This document shows positions 34,536 to 43,939 of a DNA stretch of 64,000 nt, piece by piece. Position 1 is the stretch's first letter. Each line of letters starts with the position of its first letter. The DNA is from Hymenobacter tibetensis (GTDB lineage: Bacteria > Bacteroidota > Bacteroidia > Cytophagales > Hymenobacteraceae), in assembly GCF_022827545.1 (NCBI RefSeq), contig NZ_CP094669.1, positions 5,325,001 to 5,389,000 on the forward strand, in the 5' to 3' direction. The notes beneath the pieces were generated by a model, which saw nothing but the letters and a program-made list of their open reading frames with translations, had not been told where the DNA came from and made no database searches. A program made the position numbers and the translations under genes.

Positions 34536-36578
34536 CTACTTCTTGGTAATCCGGAATTCCACGCGCCGGTTGAGCTTGCGGGTTTCCTCCTGGTCGTTGC
34601 TGGCTATAGGCTTGGTGTCGCCAAAACCTTCGGTAGTGATGCGGGTGTTGCTGATACCTTTCGAAACCAAGTATTTCTTTACCTCATTCACACGGTCTTG
34701 GCTTAGCTTGAGGTTTAGTGCTGGGTCGCCTTGGTTGTCGGTGTGGCCCTCAATCCTGATTTCCACGGTGCTGTATTCTTTCAGCGTACGGATGAGGCGT
34801 TGCAGCTCGGGGTAGGAATTTTCGCGCAGATAGTACTTGCTCTGCGAAAAGAAGATGTTGTTCAGCTTGATGGTCTGGCCAACTGCGAAGGGCACCAGGT
34901 ATAGGTCCTGCTTCACTTCCGAGTACTTCTGGCGGTCCGTTACGTCCAAGTTGTCGGACTCAGCTAGGTAATTCTGCGCTTCAGCTCGGTAGCCGTAATG
35001 CACGCCGGAAGGCAGTACAATGGTGTAAGTACCATCAACCGGACTGGTTTCGGCCACGCCTATTTCCTCGCCCGTTAGCAGGTTCTCGTAGCGGATAGTT
35101 GCCGTTACGGGCTTTTTGGTGGCAGCGTCCAGCACTTGGCCCCGCACCAGCGTTACCACTTCGGGCTTGAACTGGGGCGTCAGGTTGATGCGGAAGATGT
35201 CCTTGGAGTTACCAGTTCCGTTACGGGTGGAAACCAGATAGGCTTCCTCACCAGCTGCAGACACCACGTAGTAGGCGTCGAAATCCGGAGAATTAACACT
35301 AGGCCCTAGGTTGCGAGGCTTGGTCCAGTTGGTCCAGGTATTATCGAGGCGCTTGGAATAGAAAATGTCGCTCTTGCCGTAGCCGCCATGTCCTTCCGAA
35401 GCGAAGTACAGGGTTTTGCCGTCGGCTGCTAAGAAGGGCGCGAATTCTGGTTTTTTGGTGTTGATGCTGGGCCCTAAGTTGATAGGGCGCCCCCAACTGG
35501 TGCCGTCGGGCTTGCGCTGGGTTACGTAGATATCCTGCGCACCCTGGCCGTCTTTGCGCTCAACGGCCATCAGCAACACGTTGCCGGAAGAGCCCAAGAA
35601 GTAGTCTACGTTTTCGGGGTCGTCGTTGTAGAAGTCGTCAATGAGAATCTTCTGCGGCTTGCTCCACCCGGTCTTGGTGCGCTTGGTCAAACTCAACCCT
35701 TTGGGGTCCAACGAGCCGTCTTCTTTATAGACGTTGATGAGCACGGCCGAATTGCCATCCGATGAAACCGATGCTAAGCCATTCGGACCAGGCGTGTTGA
35801 TGGGAGCACCAATGTTCTTGGCAGGGTTCCAGGACTTATTTTTAGCGTTTGCCTGCGTTGAATACCACACGTCCTGCACGTCGTTGGCGCCGCCTACGTT
35901 CTGGGGGCTTTCCTGCCGGGCAAAGAACAAAATGCGGCCATCGGGAGAAATAACGGGATGCGTGTCCACGTATTTCGAGTTGACATTAGGCCCCAAGTTC
36001 ACCATAGCCGAGTCAAACTTCACGCCGTCTTCCTCGGCCTTGAACTCCTTTTTCACCATCGTCTCCACTACGTCGGCAATACCGATGGCGTCGATCTGGT
36101 TCACGCCATTCACGGCTTTGGTGTTCATGCTCACGATTACACCAATGGTACGGTAGGTACCGGGCTCAAACGTGACTTGCAACGACCTGAACTGCTCTGG
36201 AAGGGGCCCAGGACTATCGTTTTTGTATACTTCGTGGATTTGTCCCCGGGTGTCCACCAGCTCGATTTTCGAGACAGAGCCCGGGTTGAAATTCTCCACT
36301 ATCGTCACCTGTTTGGCGATAAGGGACTTCCCGAAGCGAACTTCTACAAACTCGTTAGCACCTTCTTTCTTTGGAATCCATGCTTCATTGCTGACTTGCC
36401 CCAGGGGAGTAGCATTTGGCTGGCCTAATACTTTTTCAGGCGAAAAGTCTTCTTTACCTTCCGCTTTCTGCGAAGACACGGCTACAACCTTGGCTGCCCA
36501 AATAGCATGCTGTGCTTGTACACTTCCTACTGCTCCTCCCACAATTCCCACCAACAGCAATAACTTTCTGATTCTCAT
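34536..36578 (-). CDS. OmpA-family protein with discoidin-like, PD40 and carboxypeptidase-regulatory-like domains
   Basis: A 680-residue envelope protein. The signal peptide (VGIVGGAVGSVQAQ) is followed by a discoidin-like region of about 140 residues (EVRFGKSLIAKQVTIVENFN). Next come PD40 propeller repeats between about 190 and 460 (ISPDGRILFFAR, LAADGKTLYFASEG), a CarboxypepD-reg-like domain (VRGQVLDAATKKPVTATIRY) and a C-terminal OmpA peptidoglycan-binding domain (EIRIEGHTDNQGDPALNLKL, TTEGFGDTKP, RRVEFRITKK). PD40-OmpA proteins in this phylum include PorE of the T9SS; the added discoidin part makes the exact role uncertain. Confidence 0.9.
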   Translation of the reverse strand: MRIRKLLLLVGIVGGAVGSVQAQHAIWAAKVVAVSSQKAEGKEDFSPEKVLGQPNATPLGQVSNEAWIPKKEGANEFVEVRFGKSLIAKQVTIVENFNPGSVSKIELVDTRGQIHEVYKNDSPGPLPEQFRSLQVTFEPGTYRTIGVIVSMNTKAVNGVNQIDAIGIADVVETMVKKEFKAEEDGVKFDSAMVNLGPNVNSKYVDTHPVISPDGRILFFARQESPQNVGGANDVQDVWYSTQANAKNKSWNPAKNIGAPINTPGPNGLASVSSDGNSAVLINVYKEDGSLDPKGLSLTKRTKTGWSKPQKILIDDFYNDDPENVDYFLGSSGNVLLMAVERKDGQGAQDIYVTQRKPDGTSWGRPINLGPSINTKKPEFAPFLAADGKTLYFASEGHGGYGKSDIFYSKRLDNTWTNWTKPRNLGPSVNSPDFDAYYVVSAAGEEAYLVSTRNGTGNSKDIFRINLTPQFKPEVVTLVRGQVLDAATKKPVTATIRYENLLTGEEIGVAETSPVDGTYTIVLPSGVHYGYRAEAQNYLAESDNLDVTDRQKYSEVKQDLYLVPFAVGQTIKLNNIFFSQSKYYLRENSYPELQRLIRTLKEYSTVEIRIEGHTDNQGDPALNLKLSQDRVNEVKKYLVSKGISNTRITTEGFGDTKPIASNDQEETRKLNRRVEFRITKK

Positions 36579-36860
36579 AAGCTGGATGGCAAAACAATGG
36601 CTCTCTCGAAATCTGAGCCTAAAATATAAAGCGGAATTGAAAAGACGTTCAGCGGGCCCCCGAGGTTTCGAGCAAGGGCCAAGGCGAACACAAAGGTAAT
36701 AAGAGCGACTGCTCCTAGATGTTTAATTTTGATTAATATCCGAAACTACTCGACAGCCACACCGCAGTAGTCGCTGAAGTAACTTGCTTGTCTTCACCCA
36801 ACAGCCGGCTTTTTAGGTTGTTAACACTGGTCAGCCATACAGACGCTCTAATTGCATCTT

Positions 36861-38972
36861 ATGAAGGTAACCTCTACTGCTGTAAGTGCTGCTGGCTGGA
36901 AAGAACACCTAAAATCGCCATACAGCCAGTTTGCAAGCAGTGGCTGGCAGTGGCTGACTTTTAACTCATATGTGGCTCTTGTGGTGCTGTTTTTCTTGGC
37001 AACCCCAAGCATAGCCCAAAGCTTGGTAGACGCCGGCAACCTGCCCCTAGTTGCACGCACCGTAGTCCCTCCCCCCGACTCTTTGCTTCTGCTTTCAAGC
37101 CGTGCCCGGCGGGTAGGCATCAGCACGTATGCTCAGCAAACTAACCTGTTGGGCTACTTGCGCCTCTCCGGGCGGCAGCAGCTACGCTACCGCCTACAGA
37201 GCGAGTGGATCTATGATTCGCGTGGGGAGCCGCCTTTTGTGCGAGAAGATTACGCGGCCGACGCCCTGCATACCATCAACCTTGGCGGAGGGTGGCATAC
37301 CGGGCAGTTTGTACGCTACGAGCAAAGCCGCGCCAATGCCACGCGCACCGGCTTGTGGGTGGGGCGTCTGGGGTACGAGCACGGGGTAGCTGGCCTGCGC
37401 CCCACCGATTCGCTGTCGGTGATGCGCTACGTCGGGTTTGGAGGAGTGGTGCAGGACATACGCAATGGCCGCAATGACGTTGGTGTAGCCTACGGTGTGG
37501 ATTTTTCGACGCTACTATTTGTGAAAGGTGGTGCAGCGCCTCCGTTGGCGGTGCGGCTATTAGGAACTCGGGCCCAACTGGGCCCACGTGTGTGGCAGCG
37601 TCTGGTCACCGAAGGCTATTATGAACACGCATTCGATGCCTACTCCAACGGTAGCGTACGGGCCGCGTACCGGGCGCATCGGGCCGAAGACTATGTACCA
37701 GGCAATGTCCAGCGTATTCAGAGCGACACCTTGGCCGGGCAGGCTAGTTGGGTGTACCGCGTGTCAGACAAAATTTCGTTTCGCTCCGATAACTCGTTGG
37801 CCCTGCCAAGCCGGGCGTTTCGCTACCGGCAGCTAGGGCCCGAAACTGACACGTTACAAAACCTAGGCTACCGCCAGCGAGAGCTGGACACGCGCCAGGA
37901 AGTGCGCCTCGGCAGCAAAAAGATTCAGGCGGTGGTGGTGTTTGGGTATCGGGAACGAAACCGCGCTTACCGTCTGGAGAACAACCGGCTTCTTTCTCCC
38001 AGCCGTTATGAAATAGCCTTAACCCGGGAACGAATCCGAGACATCAACGAGCAAACCACGCAGTGGCAGGGAGAGCTTACGTGGCTGCCAGCGCCGCGCC
38101 AAGTATTATCCCTCACAAGTAGTGCTCAGCTGCTGCGGGTGGCGGCTCCCAGCAAAGACAACCAGCAAGACCGCGACGAAGCCCAACACACCATGCGGCT
38201 TACCTGGACCAGCCGTTGGCGCGGCGCATTCCGGACCACCGTAGCAGTGGCGGGCGAGTACCGGCAATTTGTGTTTATCAGGGCAGCGCTGAGTGCTGAA
38301 AATTACACCGACCGCCTGCTGCACTGGGAACCAGGCTTTACGTGGGCTCCCGGCAAATTCAGCATCCGGAGCACGTACCACTTGTGGGTGAGCTACCAGG
38401 TGCGCGACCGGGCCAGTGAGCAACTGCGCAACCGAGCCAGCCGAGTGCTAGAGCAGCAGCAAAACCTTACGTATCAGCTGCGGCCGCGCCTACTCGCTAC
38501 ACTCGACTATTCTCGCCGAGAAAACCGGGTGGGCCTGCTTCGCTGGCCAGCTTTCAAGGAAAGCCCCCTCGATACCACCATCACGCACGACCTTAACGGA
38601 GGAATGCGCTACAGTTGGAGCGGCCGCCGATCCCAACCAACCAACAACAGTTTGCGCTTGGGCTACCGCTTTCTAGAGCAACGCACACAAGGGCGGGCCG
38701 CATTGCTTCAGGATGCGGGCGGGTCTTCCTTGATCTACTTACGGGCACTTACCCGCCAACAAGGACCCGACATAGCGTATGAGCGCCGGGCAGGTAGCTT
38801 GGCGCTTTCTACCAGCCTGTGGCTGCAGCAGTTACGTACACTCTATCGCTACCGCCCAGGCACTGGCGCTTTTGTCGGGACCAGCTACACAACCGCCGAC
38901 CTTGCCCGCACCACCAACCAGCTCTACCCCTACTTCGAGGTAGCACTAGCCTGGCGTGTGCGGCAATGGTAA
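36861..38972 (+). CDS. Large hypothetical outer-membrane beta-barrel protein
   Basis: A 703-residue protein. A signal anchor (SYVALVVLFFLATPSIAQ) precedes a long series of amphipathic strands rich in Arg, Tyr and Gln (QQLRYRLQSEWIYD, FRTTVAVAGEYRQFVFIRAA), ending in YPYFEVALAWRVRQW, a typical terminal strand. There is no plug or TonB box. The ATG at 36861 is preferred to a TTG three codons upstream, but the signal peptide then starts unusually late, so a start further in is possible. No family was recognised. Confidence 0.65.
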   Translation: MKVTSTAVSAAGWKEHLKSPYSQFASSGWQWLTFNSYVALVVLFFLATPSIAQSLVDAGNLPLVARTVVPPPDSLLLLSSRARRVGISTYAQQTNLLGYLRLSGRQQLRYRLQSEWIYDSRGEPPFVREDYAADALHTINLGGGWHTGQFVRYEQSRANATRTGLWVGRLGYEHGVAGLRPTDSLSVMRYVGFGGVVQDIRNGRNDVGVAYGVDFSTLLFVKGGAAPPLAVRLLGTRAQLGPRVWQRLVTEGYYEHAFDAYSNGSVRAAYRAHRAEDYVPGNVQRIQSDTLAGQASWVYRVSDKISFRSDNSLALPSRAFRYRQLGPETDTLQNLGYRQRELDTRQEVRLGSKKIQAVVVFGYRERNRAYRLENNRLLSPSRYEIALTRERIRDINEQTTQWQGELTWLPAPRQVLSLTSSAQLLRVAAPSKDNQQDRDEAQHTMRLTWTSRWRGAFRTTVAVAGEYRQFVFIRAALSAENYTDRLLHWEPGFTWAPGKFSIRSTYHLWVSYQVRDRASEQLRNRASRVLEQQQNLTYQLRPRLLATLDYSRRENRVGLLRWPAFKESPLDTTITHDLNGGMRYSWSGRRSQPTNNSLRLGYRFLEQRTQGRAALLQDAGGSSLIYLRALTRQQGPDIAYERRAGSLALSTSLWLQQLRTLYRYRPGTGAFVGTSYTTADLARTTNQLYPYFEVALAWRVRQW

Positions 38973-39140
38973 CACCGAAGCCATAATAAGGTGCAACGCC
39001 AACAAGCAGCTATTGGCCTACTCTGTGGGTTGTTTCCGCGGGCAGCGTGAGAACTAGCGGTGTATGGACTGAATACGCGCCGGGCAAGTGTAATAGCCAA
39101 GTACAAAAGCCTTTAACACCTATAGGGCTTGAAGCTACTT

Positions 39141-39563
39141 CTAGTTGGTGGGCAGGTGGCGGTTGAAGTGCTGGCGCAGGATGTCGTCTATCTTTTCTTT
39201 GGTTAGGGGCTTGTTGATGAAGCCCGCAATGTGCAGTTTCTCTAAGCGGCCTACGTCCTGGGGGTGCAGGGAGGTGGTTAGCACTACGATAACAATAGCT
39301 TGCTTCTGAGCTAGCGGCAACTCGGCGTAGATTTCCAGAAACTCGAAGCCGTTCATGACTGGCATTTTCACATCCAGAAAAATCAGCATCGGGCAGGCCT
39401 CCGTTGCCTCGTGGCAATGGATTTTCAGCAAGTTCAACGCTTCTTGTCCGTTGAGTGCCACCAGCAGCTTCTCAGCCACGTCGAGCCGTTTCAAGAGCAT
39501 CTGGTTCAAGTAATTGGTAGTCTTGTCATCATCAACCAACAACGCACAACTAAGCTTCTGCAT
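39141..39563 (-). CDS. Single-domain response regulator
   Basis: A 140-residue receiver domain without an output domain. The acidic pocket is D11/D12 (LLVDDDKTT), the phosphoacceptor D64 (IFLDVKMPVMNGFEF), the switch Thr in VVLTTS and the Lys in INKPLT. It belongs to the group with the long beta3-alpha3 insertion (HCHEATEACPML) seen in CheY-like proteins next to PAS kinases. It lies 137 bases after the histidine kinase gene on the same strand, so the two are probably a phosphotransfer pair at the end of the kai operon. Confidence 0.93.
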   Translation of the reverse strand: MQKLSCALLVDDDKTTNYLNQMLLKRLDVAEKLLVALNGQEALNLLKIHCHEATEACPMLIFLDVKMPVMNGFEFLEIYAELPLAQKQAIVIVVLTTSLHPQDVGRLEKLHIAGFINKPLTKEKIDDILRQHFNRHLPTN

Positions 39564-39700
39564 AGAAAAAAAGCAGTAATGAATACCTCGGAAACGGACA
39601 CGGAGAAAGCAAACAAGGTCTGGGGCTAGCTGCTACGCTGTCAATGCGTTGAGCTTATCAATGCCCGTTGCCGCCGGCCGGTTGTTTCCTCGTGTCCCGG

Positions 39701-41407
39701 TTATTTTTTTAGATATACTGTGAACGTAGAACCCACATCTAGTTGACTTTTTACTTCGATTCGCCCTCCCGCGTTTTCCACTATTTTCTTGACAATGTAG
39801 AGCCCAACGCCAGAGCCTTCCACGTGGTCGTGCAGCCGCTCGAACATCCCAAACAAACGAGTTTCGTTGGTCAGGTGCATGCCCAGCCCGTTGTCCTCCA
39901 CGCTCAGCACGGCGTATTCTCCGGCCAGGTGGCAGCGGATGAACACCTGCGGCACGCGCTCAGGCGAACGGTACTTGATGGCATTGCTCAGCAGGTTGTA
40001 AACAATGCTGCGCAGGTTTTTTTCCGCAAACGAAAGTGGCGGCAAGTTCTGCACAGCTACCACCACCTGGGCATCACATTCCTGAATCTGGGGCAACAGG
40101 TCTAGCCGTACTGCTTCAACCAGCCGCGCCAAATCGGTCCGCTCTTCAGGCTGAATGTTTTCCTTTTGCAGCTTCGTGATGGCCGTCAGGTGCTCGATGG
40201 TGCGCTTGAACCGGTCCACCGAATCCTGCATCATGTTCATAATCGGGCGCACCGTTTCGCCGGTATCAGGCAGTTCCAACAGCAAGGCGTTTAGCAGCCC
40301 CTCGATGTTGGTGATGGGGGCTTTTAGATCGTGGGAAGCCGTATAAATGAAGTTGTCTAAGTCCACGTTGGCGCGGGTTAGCTGCGCGTTGTTTTCTTGG
40401 AGCTGCCGCTGCGCCAAATCAATACGCTCCAAGTCCAGCTTGTGCTCGTGAATGTCGGTGCAGGTGCCAATCCACTCGATGATGTGGCCGTGCTCGTTGC
40501 GCGACGGTAAAGCCCGGCTAAGCATCCAGCGGTAGTTGCCAGCGCTGTCGCGCAAGCGAAACTCCACCTCGAATATCTCACCGGATAGCAAGCACTCCTG
40601 CCACCGTGCCGCCGCGGCTTCAATGTCGGCGGGGTGCTGATAGTACTGCCATTGGTACAACCACGGTGGCCCATCGCGCTGCCCGGTGTAGTCAAACCAG
40701 CGGCGGTTGAAATAGGTGGTTACGCCTTCGGGGTCGGCCGTCCAGGCTATTTGCGGAATCCCTTCCAGCATGCGGTTGGCTTCGGCAGCAGCCTGCTCCA
40801 TCATCAGGCGGGCGCTTTCCTGCACTCGTAGCTCTTCGTTCTTGCGGTCGATAACCATGTTCTGTCTGGTTACCAAGGCCTTGATGGTTCTGATTTCGCG
40901 CTGCGCCGAAAGATCGGTAGCAATAGCAGCCACCACCGATGCATCATTAAACGTCAAGACCTTCATCGACAGGGACAAAGGCCGCAACGATCCATCTTGG
41001 GTTTGTAGTGGCACCTCCCCTTTGCCGTGCCCAGCCCACCCCTGCGCCAGCAAAGTCGCCCAATAGCCTTGAAACATTTCAGGCAAGAAGCTAGCAAACG
41101 AATGACCGATGACCTGTTCTAGCCCACACTCAAGCCAACTGGCCAGACAGGCATTGCAGTACAGGATAGTCCCGTCTTGATTGAGCAGCATAGCCCCCTC
41201 ATTCATCTGCTCAATTAGGTTGCGGTAGCTTTCATCGGCGCCCTGCAGCGTGAAGATGCGGGGCCCTTCAGGACTTTGAATAGCCAATGCATCCACAGAC
41301 CCCGTTCGTACGGCATCGATGAGGTCCTCCGCTTCCTGTAGCCGATGACGCAGGTCCTCGTTTTCGCGAGCTAGATCTGACAGAGTGGGCGGGTCAGTTT
41401 CAGCCAT
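39701..41407 (-). CDS. PAS-PAS sensor histidine kinase of the kai operon
   Basis: A 568-residue soluble kinase without membrane segments. After a short coiled coil (ENEDLRHRLQEAEDLIDAVR) come PAS 1 (about 60-170), a linker helix, PAS 2/PAC (about 212-325, ending WIGTCTDIHEHKLDLERI), HisKA with H359 (FIYTASHDLKAPITN) and a HATPase domain (N box LLSNAIKYRSPER, G1 VEDNGLGM, G2 GSGVGLYIVKKIVENAGGRI). Unlike cyanobacterial SasA it has no KaiB-like domain. The ATG at 41407 overlaps the upstream kaiB by 8 bases, so translation is likely coupled. Confidence 0.95.
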   Translation of the reverse strand: MAETDPPTLSDLARENEDLRHRLQEAEDLIDAVRTGSVDALAIQSPEGPRIFTLQGADESYRNLIEQMNEGAMLLNQDGTILYCNACLASWLECGLEQVIGHSFASFLPEMFQGYWATLLAQGWAGHGKGEVPLQTQDGSLRPLSLSMKVLTFNDASVVAAIATDLSAQREIRTIKALVTRQNMVIDRKNEELRVQESARLMMEQAAAEANRMLEGIPQIAWTADPEGVTTYFNRRWFDYTGQRDGPPWLYQWQYYQHPADIEAAAARWQECLLSGEIFEVEFRLRDSAGNYRWMLSRALPSRNEHGHIIEWIGTCTDIHEHKLDLERIDLAQRQLQENNAQLTRANVDLDNFIYTASHDLKAPITNIEGLLNALLLELPDTGETVRPIMNMMQDSVDRFKRTIEHLTAITKLQKENIQPEERTDLARLVEAVRLDLLPQIQECDAQVVVAVQNLPPLSFAEKNLRSIVYNLLSNAIKYRSPERVPQVFIRCHLAGEYAVLSVEDNGLGMHLTNETRLFGMFERLHDHVEGSGVGLYIVKKIVENAGGRIEVKSQLDVGSTFTVYLKK

Positions 41408-41729
41408 GGGTAGGTGAACTAGGCAGCGCGTCAGACAGGCCAAGGGCCGCCAGCACCCGCGGCCGATTCGACAAGTCGCCGACCAAGCGGCGTACTAAGC
41501 CAGGGCGCTTCTTTATAAGGGTTGGAATACCAATAAGTTGTTCGCCCTGCGCCAATTCCGGCTGCTGGTAAATATCAACAATGACGAGTTCGTGCCGCCC
41601 CTTCAAATACAAATCACAGATTTCCTTGATATTACGCACCGCTCGCGTGGAGTTGGGAGTAGCACCACTGATGTAGAGGTACAGTACATATTCGGCACTG
41701 CTTTCAGGCTGTCTTTCATCAGACTCCAT
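41400..41729 (-). CDS. kaiB: KaiB-family protein, second copy
   Basis: A 109-residue thioredoxin-like KaiB protein: YVLYLYISGATPNSTRAV, ELVIVDIYQQPELAQGEQ, IGIPTLIKKRPGLVRRLVG and DLSNRPRVLAAL. It keeps the GDLS element needed for KaiB fold switching. It has PGLV where canonical KaiB has PLPV, so one proline of the switch region is missing. Its start is 3 bases past the first kaiB stop and its end overlaps the kinase gene. Binding to KaiC or to the kinase is inferred from the gene order. Confidence 0.94.
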   Translation of the reverse strand: MESDERQPESSAEYVLYLYISGATPNSTRAVRNIKEICDLYLKGRHELVIVDIYQQPELAQGEQLIGIPTLIKKRPGLVRRLVGDLSNRPRVLAALGLSDALPSSPTHG

Positions 41730-41732
41730 ATA

Positions 41733-42062
41733 CTACTGGTTGGCTTTGTCCCCGATCGGACGAATGTCTAACCCTACCAGTACCCGTTCCTCGTTGGAGA
41801 GGTCACCAATAATTTTGCGAATGGGTACGGGCACTTTACGTACCAAAGTGGGAATAGCTAAAATCTGGTCGCCTTCAGCAAGCTGTGGGCTCACCAGCAA
41901 ATCAATCACCTCGAGTTGGTAACGGCCCTGTAAGTGTTGTTCGCAGTACTTTTTGAGGTTGGCTAATGCGGCTACCGACTTCGTGGTTTGCCCGGCTACG
42001 TACAGGCGCAGTTCCCAATAGTCCTCCTTGTTGGTCTGATCGGTTATGAGGTCATTTTCCAT
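41733..42062 (-). CDS. kaiB: KaiB-family protein, canonical-like copy
   Basis: A 109-residue KaiB close in sequence to the cyanobacterial protein: [38 protein letters not shown] and [20 protein letters not shown], then [12 protein letters not shown]. All switch prolines and the GDLS element are present. The frame is open far upstream into kaiC, but the ATG at 42062 gives the usual length and lies 7 bases after the kaiC stop. It should bind the KaiC ring after a change of fold. Confidence 0.96.
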   Translation of the reverse strand: MENDLITDQTNKEDYWELRLYVAGQTTKSVAALANLKKYCEQHLQGRYQLEVIDLLVSPQLAEGDQILAIPTLVRKVPVPIRKIIGDLSNEERVLVGLDIRPIGDKANQ

Positions 42063-42069
42063 AGAAGGG

Positions 42070-43809
42070 TTATGCGTTAGGCTGCTGATCGGCGGACTTC
42101 GGAGCGGACGTGTGCGTTGGGGTGGAGGCGGCTGGCGCTTTCCCGTTTGGCGTAGCTTGCTGCCGATCTTGCTCTTGGTTGTTGAGTTGCCGAAACTCTT
42201 CTTCCACCGACTCGAACTCGGTGCGTAAGTTGGCAATGGTGGCTTCCAGCACCCGGCGGCGACGCTCCAATTCCCGGTCTTTGCGGTCCAACTCCTGCTG
42301 CAAAGCTACTGCTTGCGCCTGTTCTTGCAGCTGGCGGGCTAGGCGGCTGGCCCCCGTCACAATCCCCGTTGGGCCAACTACCACGTCCAGCAGCTGAATC
42401 CCTCGGTCGGTAATGATGAACTCCCGTACTTGGTTGGAGTGCGCCATCCCCCGCGACTTAAGAATACTCAATCCTCGGTTTCGCTCGCCTATGCCTTCCA
42501 GGTCGCGCACGCTAATCCAGGTATCTACCAAAGAAGACACGCCTTCTTCGGTGGTGTCCATTTGCAGGGTGCCACTGATGAGGGAAGTGAAAAGGGCCGT
42601 GATATTGTTCACCTTCAGGAAGTCAATTAGCCGCGTGAGCATGCTGCGTACCTCGTTCATGTTACCTACGTTGATGAGGTTGCTGATTGGGTCGATGACA
42701 ACGGCTGTGGGCTTGAAGTCCGCCACCAGCTTATGGATGGTAACTAAGTGCCGCTCCAAGCCATTGAGGGTGGGCCGCGAAGCTTCAATCACAAGCTTGT
42801 TCTGCTCGATGCAAGGCGCCAGGTTCAAGCCCACTGACAGCATATTGCGCACCAACTGCTGCGGCGATTCTTCGAAGGCAAAATACAGACACCGCCCGCC
42901 TTGGCGGCAAACACTCTCTGCAAATGCGGCGGCCAGGGTTGTTTTAGCGGTACCAGCTGTACCGGTCAGCAATATGCTGCTGCCTTGGTAGTAGCCTTTG
43001 CGCCCGAACATCTCGTCTAAGGCGAGAATCCCGGTCGATACGATTTCGTTGGATACCGCGTGCCCTAAACGCAACGACGTGACCGGCAACACCGAAATAC
43101 CGTCTTCACTGATCAGGTACGGGTACTCATTGGTGCCGTGGGTGCTGCCACGGTACTTCACTATCCGCAGCCGCCGGGTGGTAATCTGGTCGATAACTCG
43201 GTTGTCGAGCAGAATCACGCAGTCAGACACGTACTCTTCCAACCCCTGACGCGTGAGCGAACCGTCGCCGCGCTCAGCGGTGATAACCGTAGTTACGCCT
43301 TTGTCTTTCAGCCAACGAAACAAACGTCGGATTTCCGAACGCAACACGGCTTGGTTGGGGAAGCCAGAAAACAGTGCCTCGATGGTGTCGAGTACTACGC
43401 GCTTGGCGCCGATGGTATCAATGGCGTAACCCAACCGGATAAACAAGCCATCCAAATCGTACTCGCCGGTTTCCTCAATCTCGGAACGGTCAACGTGCAC
43501 GTGGTCGACGCGCAGCATCTTTTGTTCTTGCAGCTTCGGCAAGTCGAAGCCGAGCGACGTGACGTTGGCAGCCAGTTCTTCGGCGGTTTCCTCGAAAGCC
43601 ATCAGCACGCCCGGCTCTTGGTGCTCAAGGGCGCCGCGAACCAGGAATTCGATGCCCATCAAGGTTTTGCCGCAGCCAGCACTACCACATATCAGCGTTG
43701 GGCGCCCTTTAGGCAAACCTCCTTCCGTTATTTCATCGAGGCCTTCGATACCCGTGGGGGCTTTCGGCAATGCAGCAAATCCGGAGGAGTTCGTGCGGTC
43801 TTCTTGCAT
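42070..43809 (-). CDS. kaiC: KaiC-family tandem RecA-type ATPase/kinase with C-terminal coiled coil
   Basis: A 579-residue double-domain KaiC. CI has Walker A GSAGCGKT (42-49) and the catalytic Glu pair E73/E74. CII has GTAGTAKT (283-290) and E313/E314, and a Walker-B-like VVIDPISNL. In CII the cyanobacterial phosphosites T426, S431 and T432 align with T420, S425 and S426 ([11 protein letters not shown]). After about residue 485 a 60-residue coiled coil ([20 protein letters not shown]) and a polar Pro/Ala tail replace the short cyanobacterial A-loop and tail. It is the first gene of the kaiC-kaiB-kaiB-kinase operon; kaiA is absent. Confidence 0.97.
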   Translation of the reverse strand: MQEDRTNSSGFAALPKAPTGIEGLDEITEGGLPKGRPTLICGSAGCGKTLMGIEFLVRGALEHQEPGVLMAFEETAEELAANVTSLGFDLPKLQEQKMLRVDHVHVDRSEIEETGEYDLDGLFIRLGYAIDTIGAKRVVLDTIEALFSGFPNQAVLRSEIRRLFRWLKDKGVTTVITAERGDGSLTRQGLEEYVSDCVILLDNRVIDQITTRRLRIVKYRGSTHGTNEYPYLISEDGISVLPVTSLRLGHAVSNEIVSTGILALDEMFGRKGYYQGSSILLTGTAGTAKTTLAAAFAESVCRQGGRCLYFAFEESPQQLVRNMLSVGLNLAPCIEQNKLVIEASRPTLNGLERHLVTIHKLVADFKPTAVVIDPISNLINVGNMNEVRSMLTRLIDFLKVNNITALFTSLISGTLQMDTTEEGVSSLVDTWISVRDLEGIGERNRGLSILKSRGMAHSNQVREFIITDRGIQLLDVVVGPTGIVTGASRLARQLQEQAQAVALQQELDRKDRELERRRRVLEATIANLRTEFESVEEEFRQLNNQEQDRQQATPNGKAPAASTPTHTSAPKSADQQPNA

Positions 43810-43939
43810 AAAGCGAAATGTATAGTGTTCTGCAGGCAGCTAGTGCAGAAGCAGGTAATACGTAGTTTTAATTCATTCAGATGAATTGCGCAGCTCCCGG
43901 TGGAAGATAGGCGTATTAGCCGTCTTTCCTTGTTGGGGG

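Noticed and set aside
41733..42236. Longer, 167-residue form of the first KaiB
   Set aside because: The extra 58 residues are a Pro/Arg/Ser-rich translation of the kaiC 3' end in another frame; the ATG at 42062 gives the normal KaiB length.
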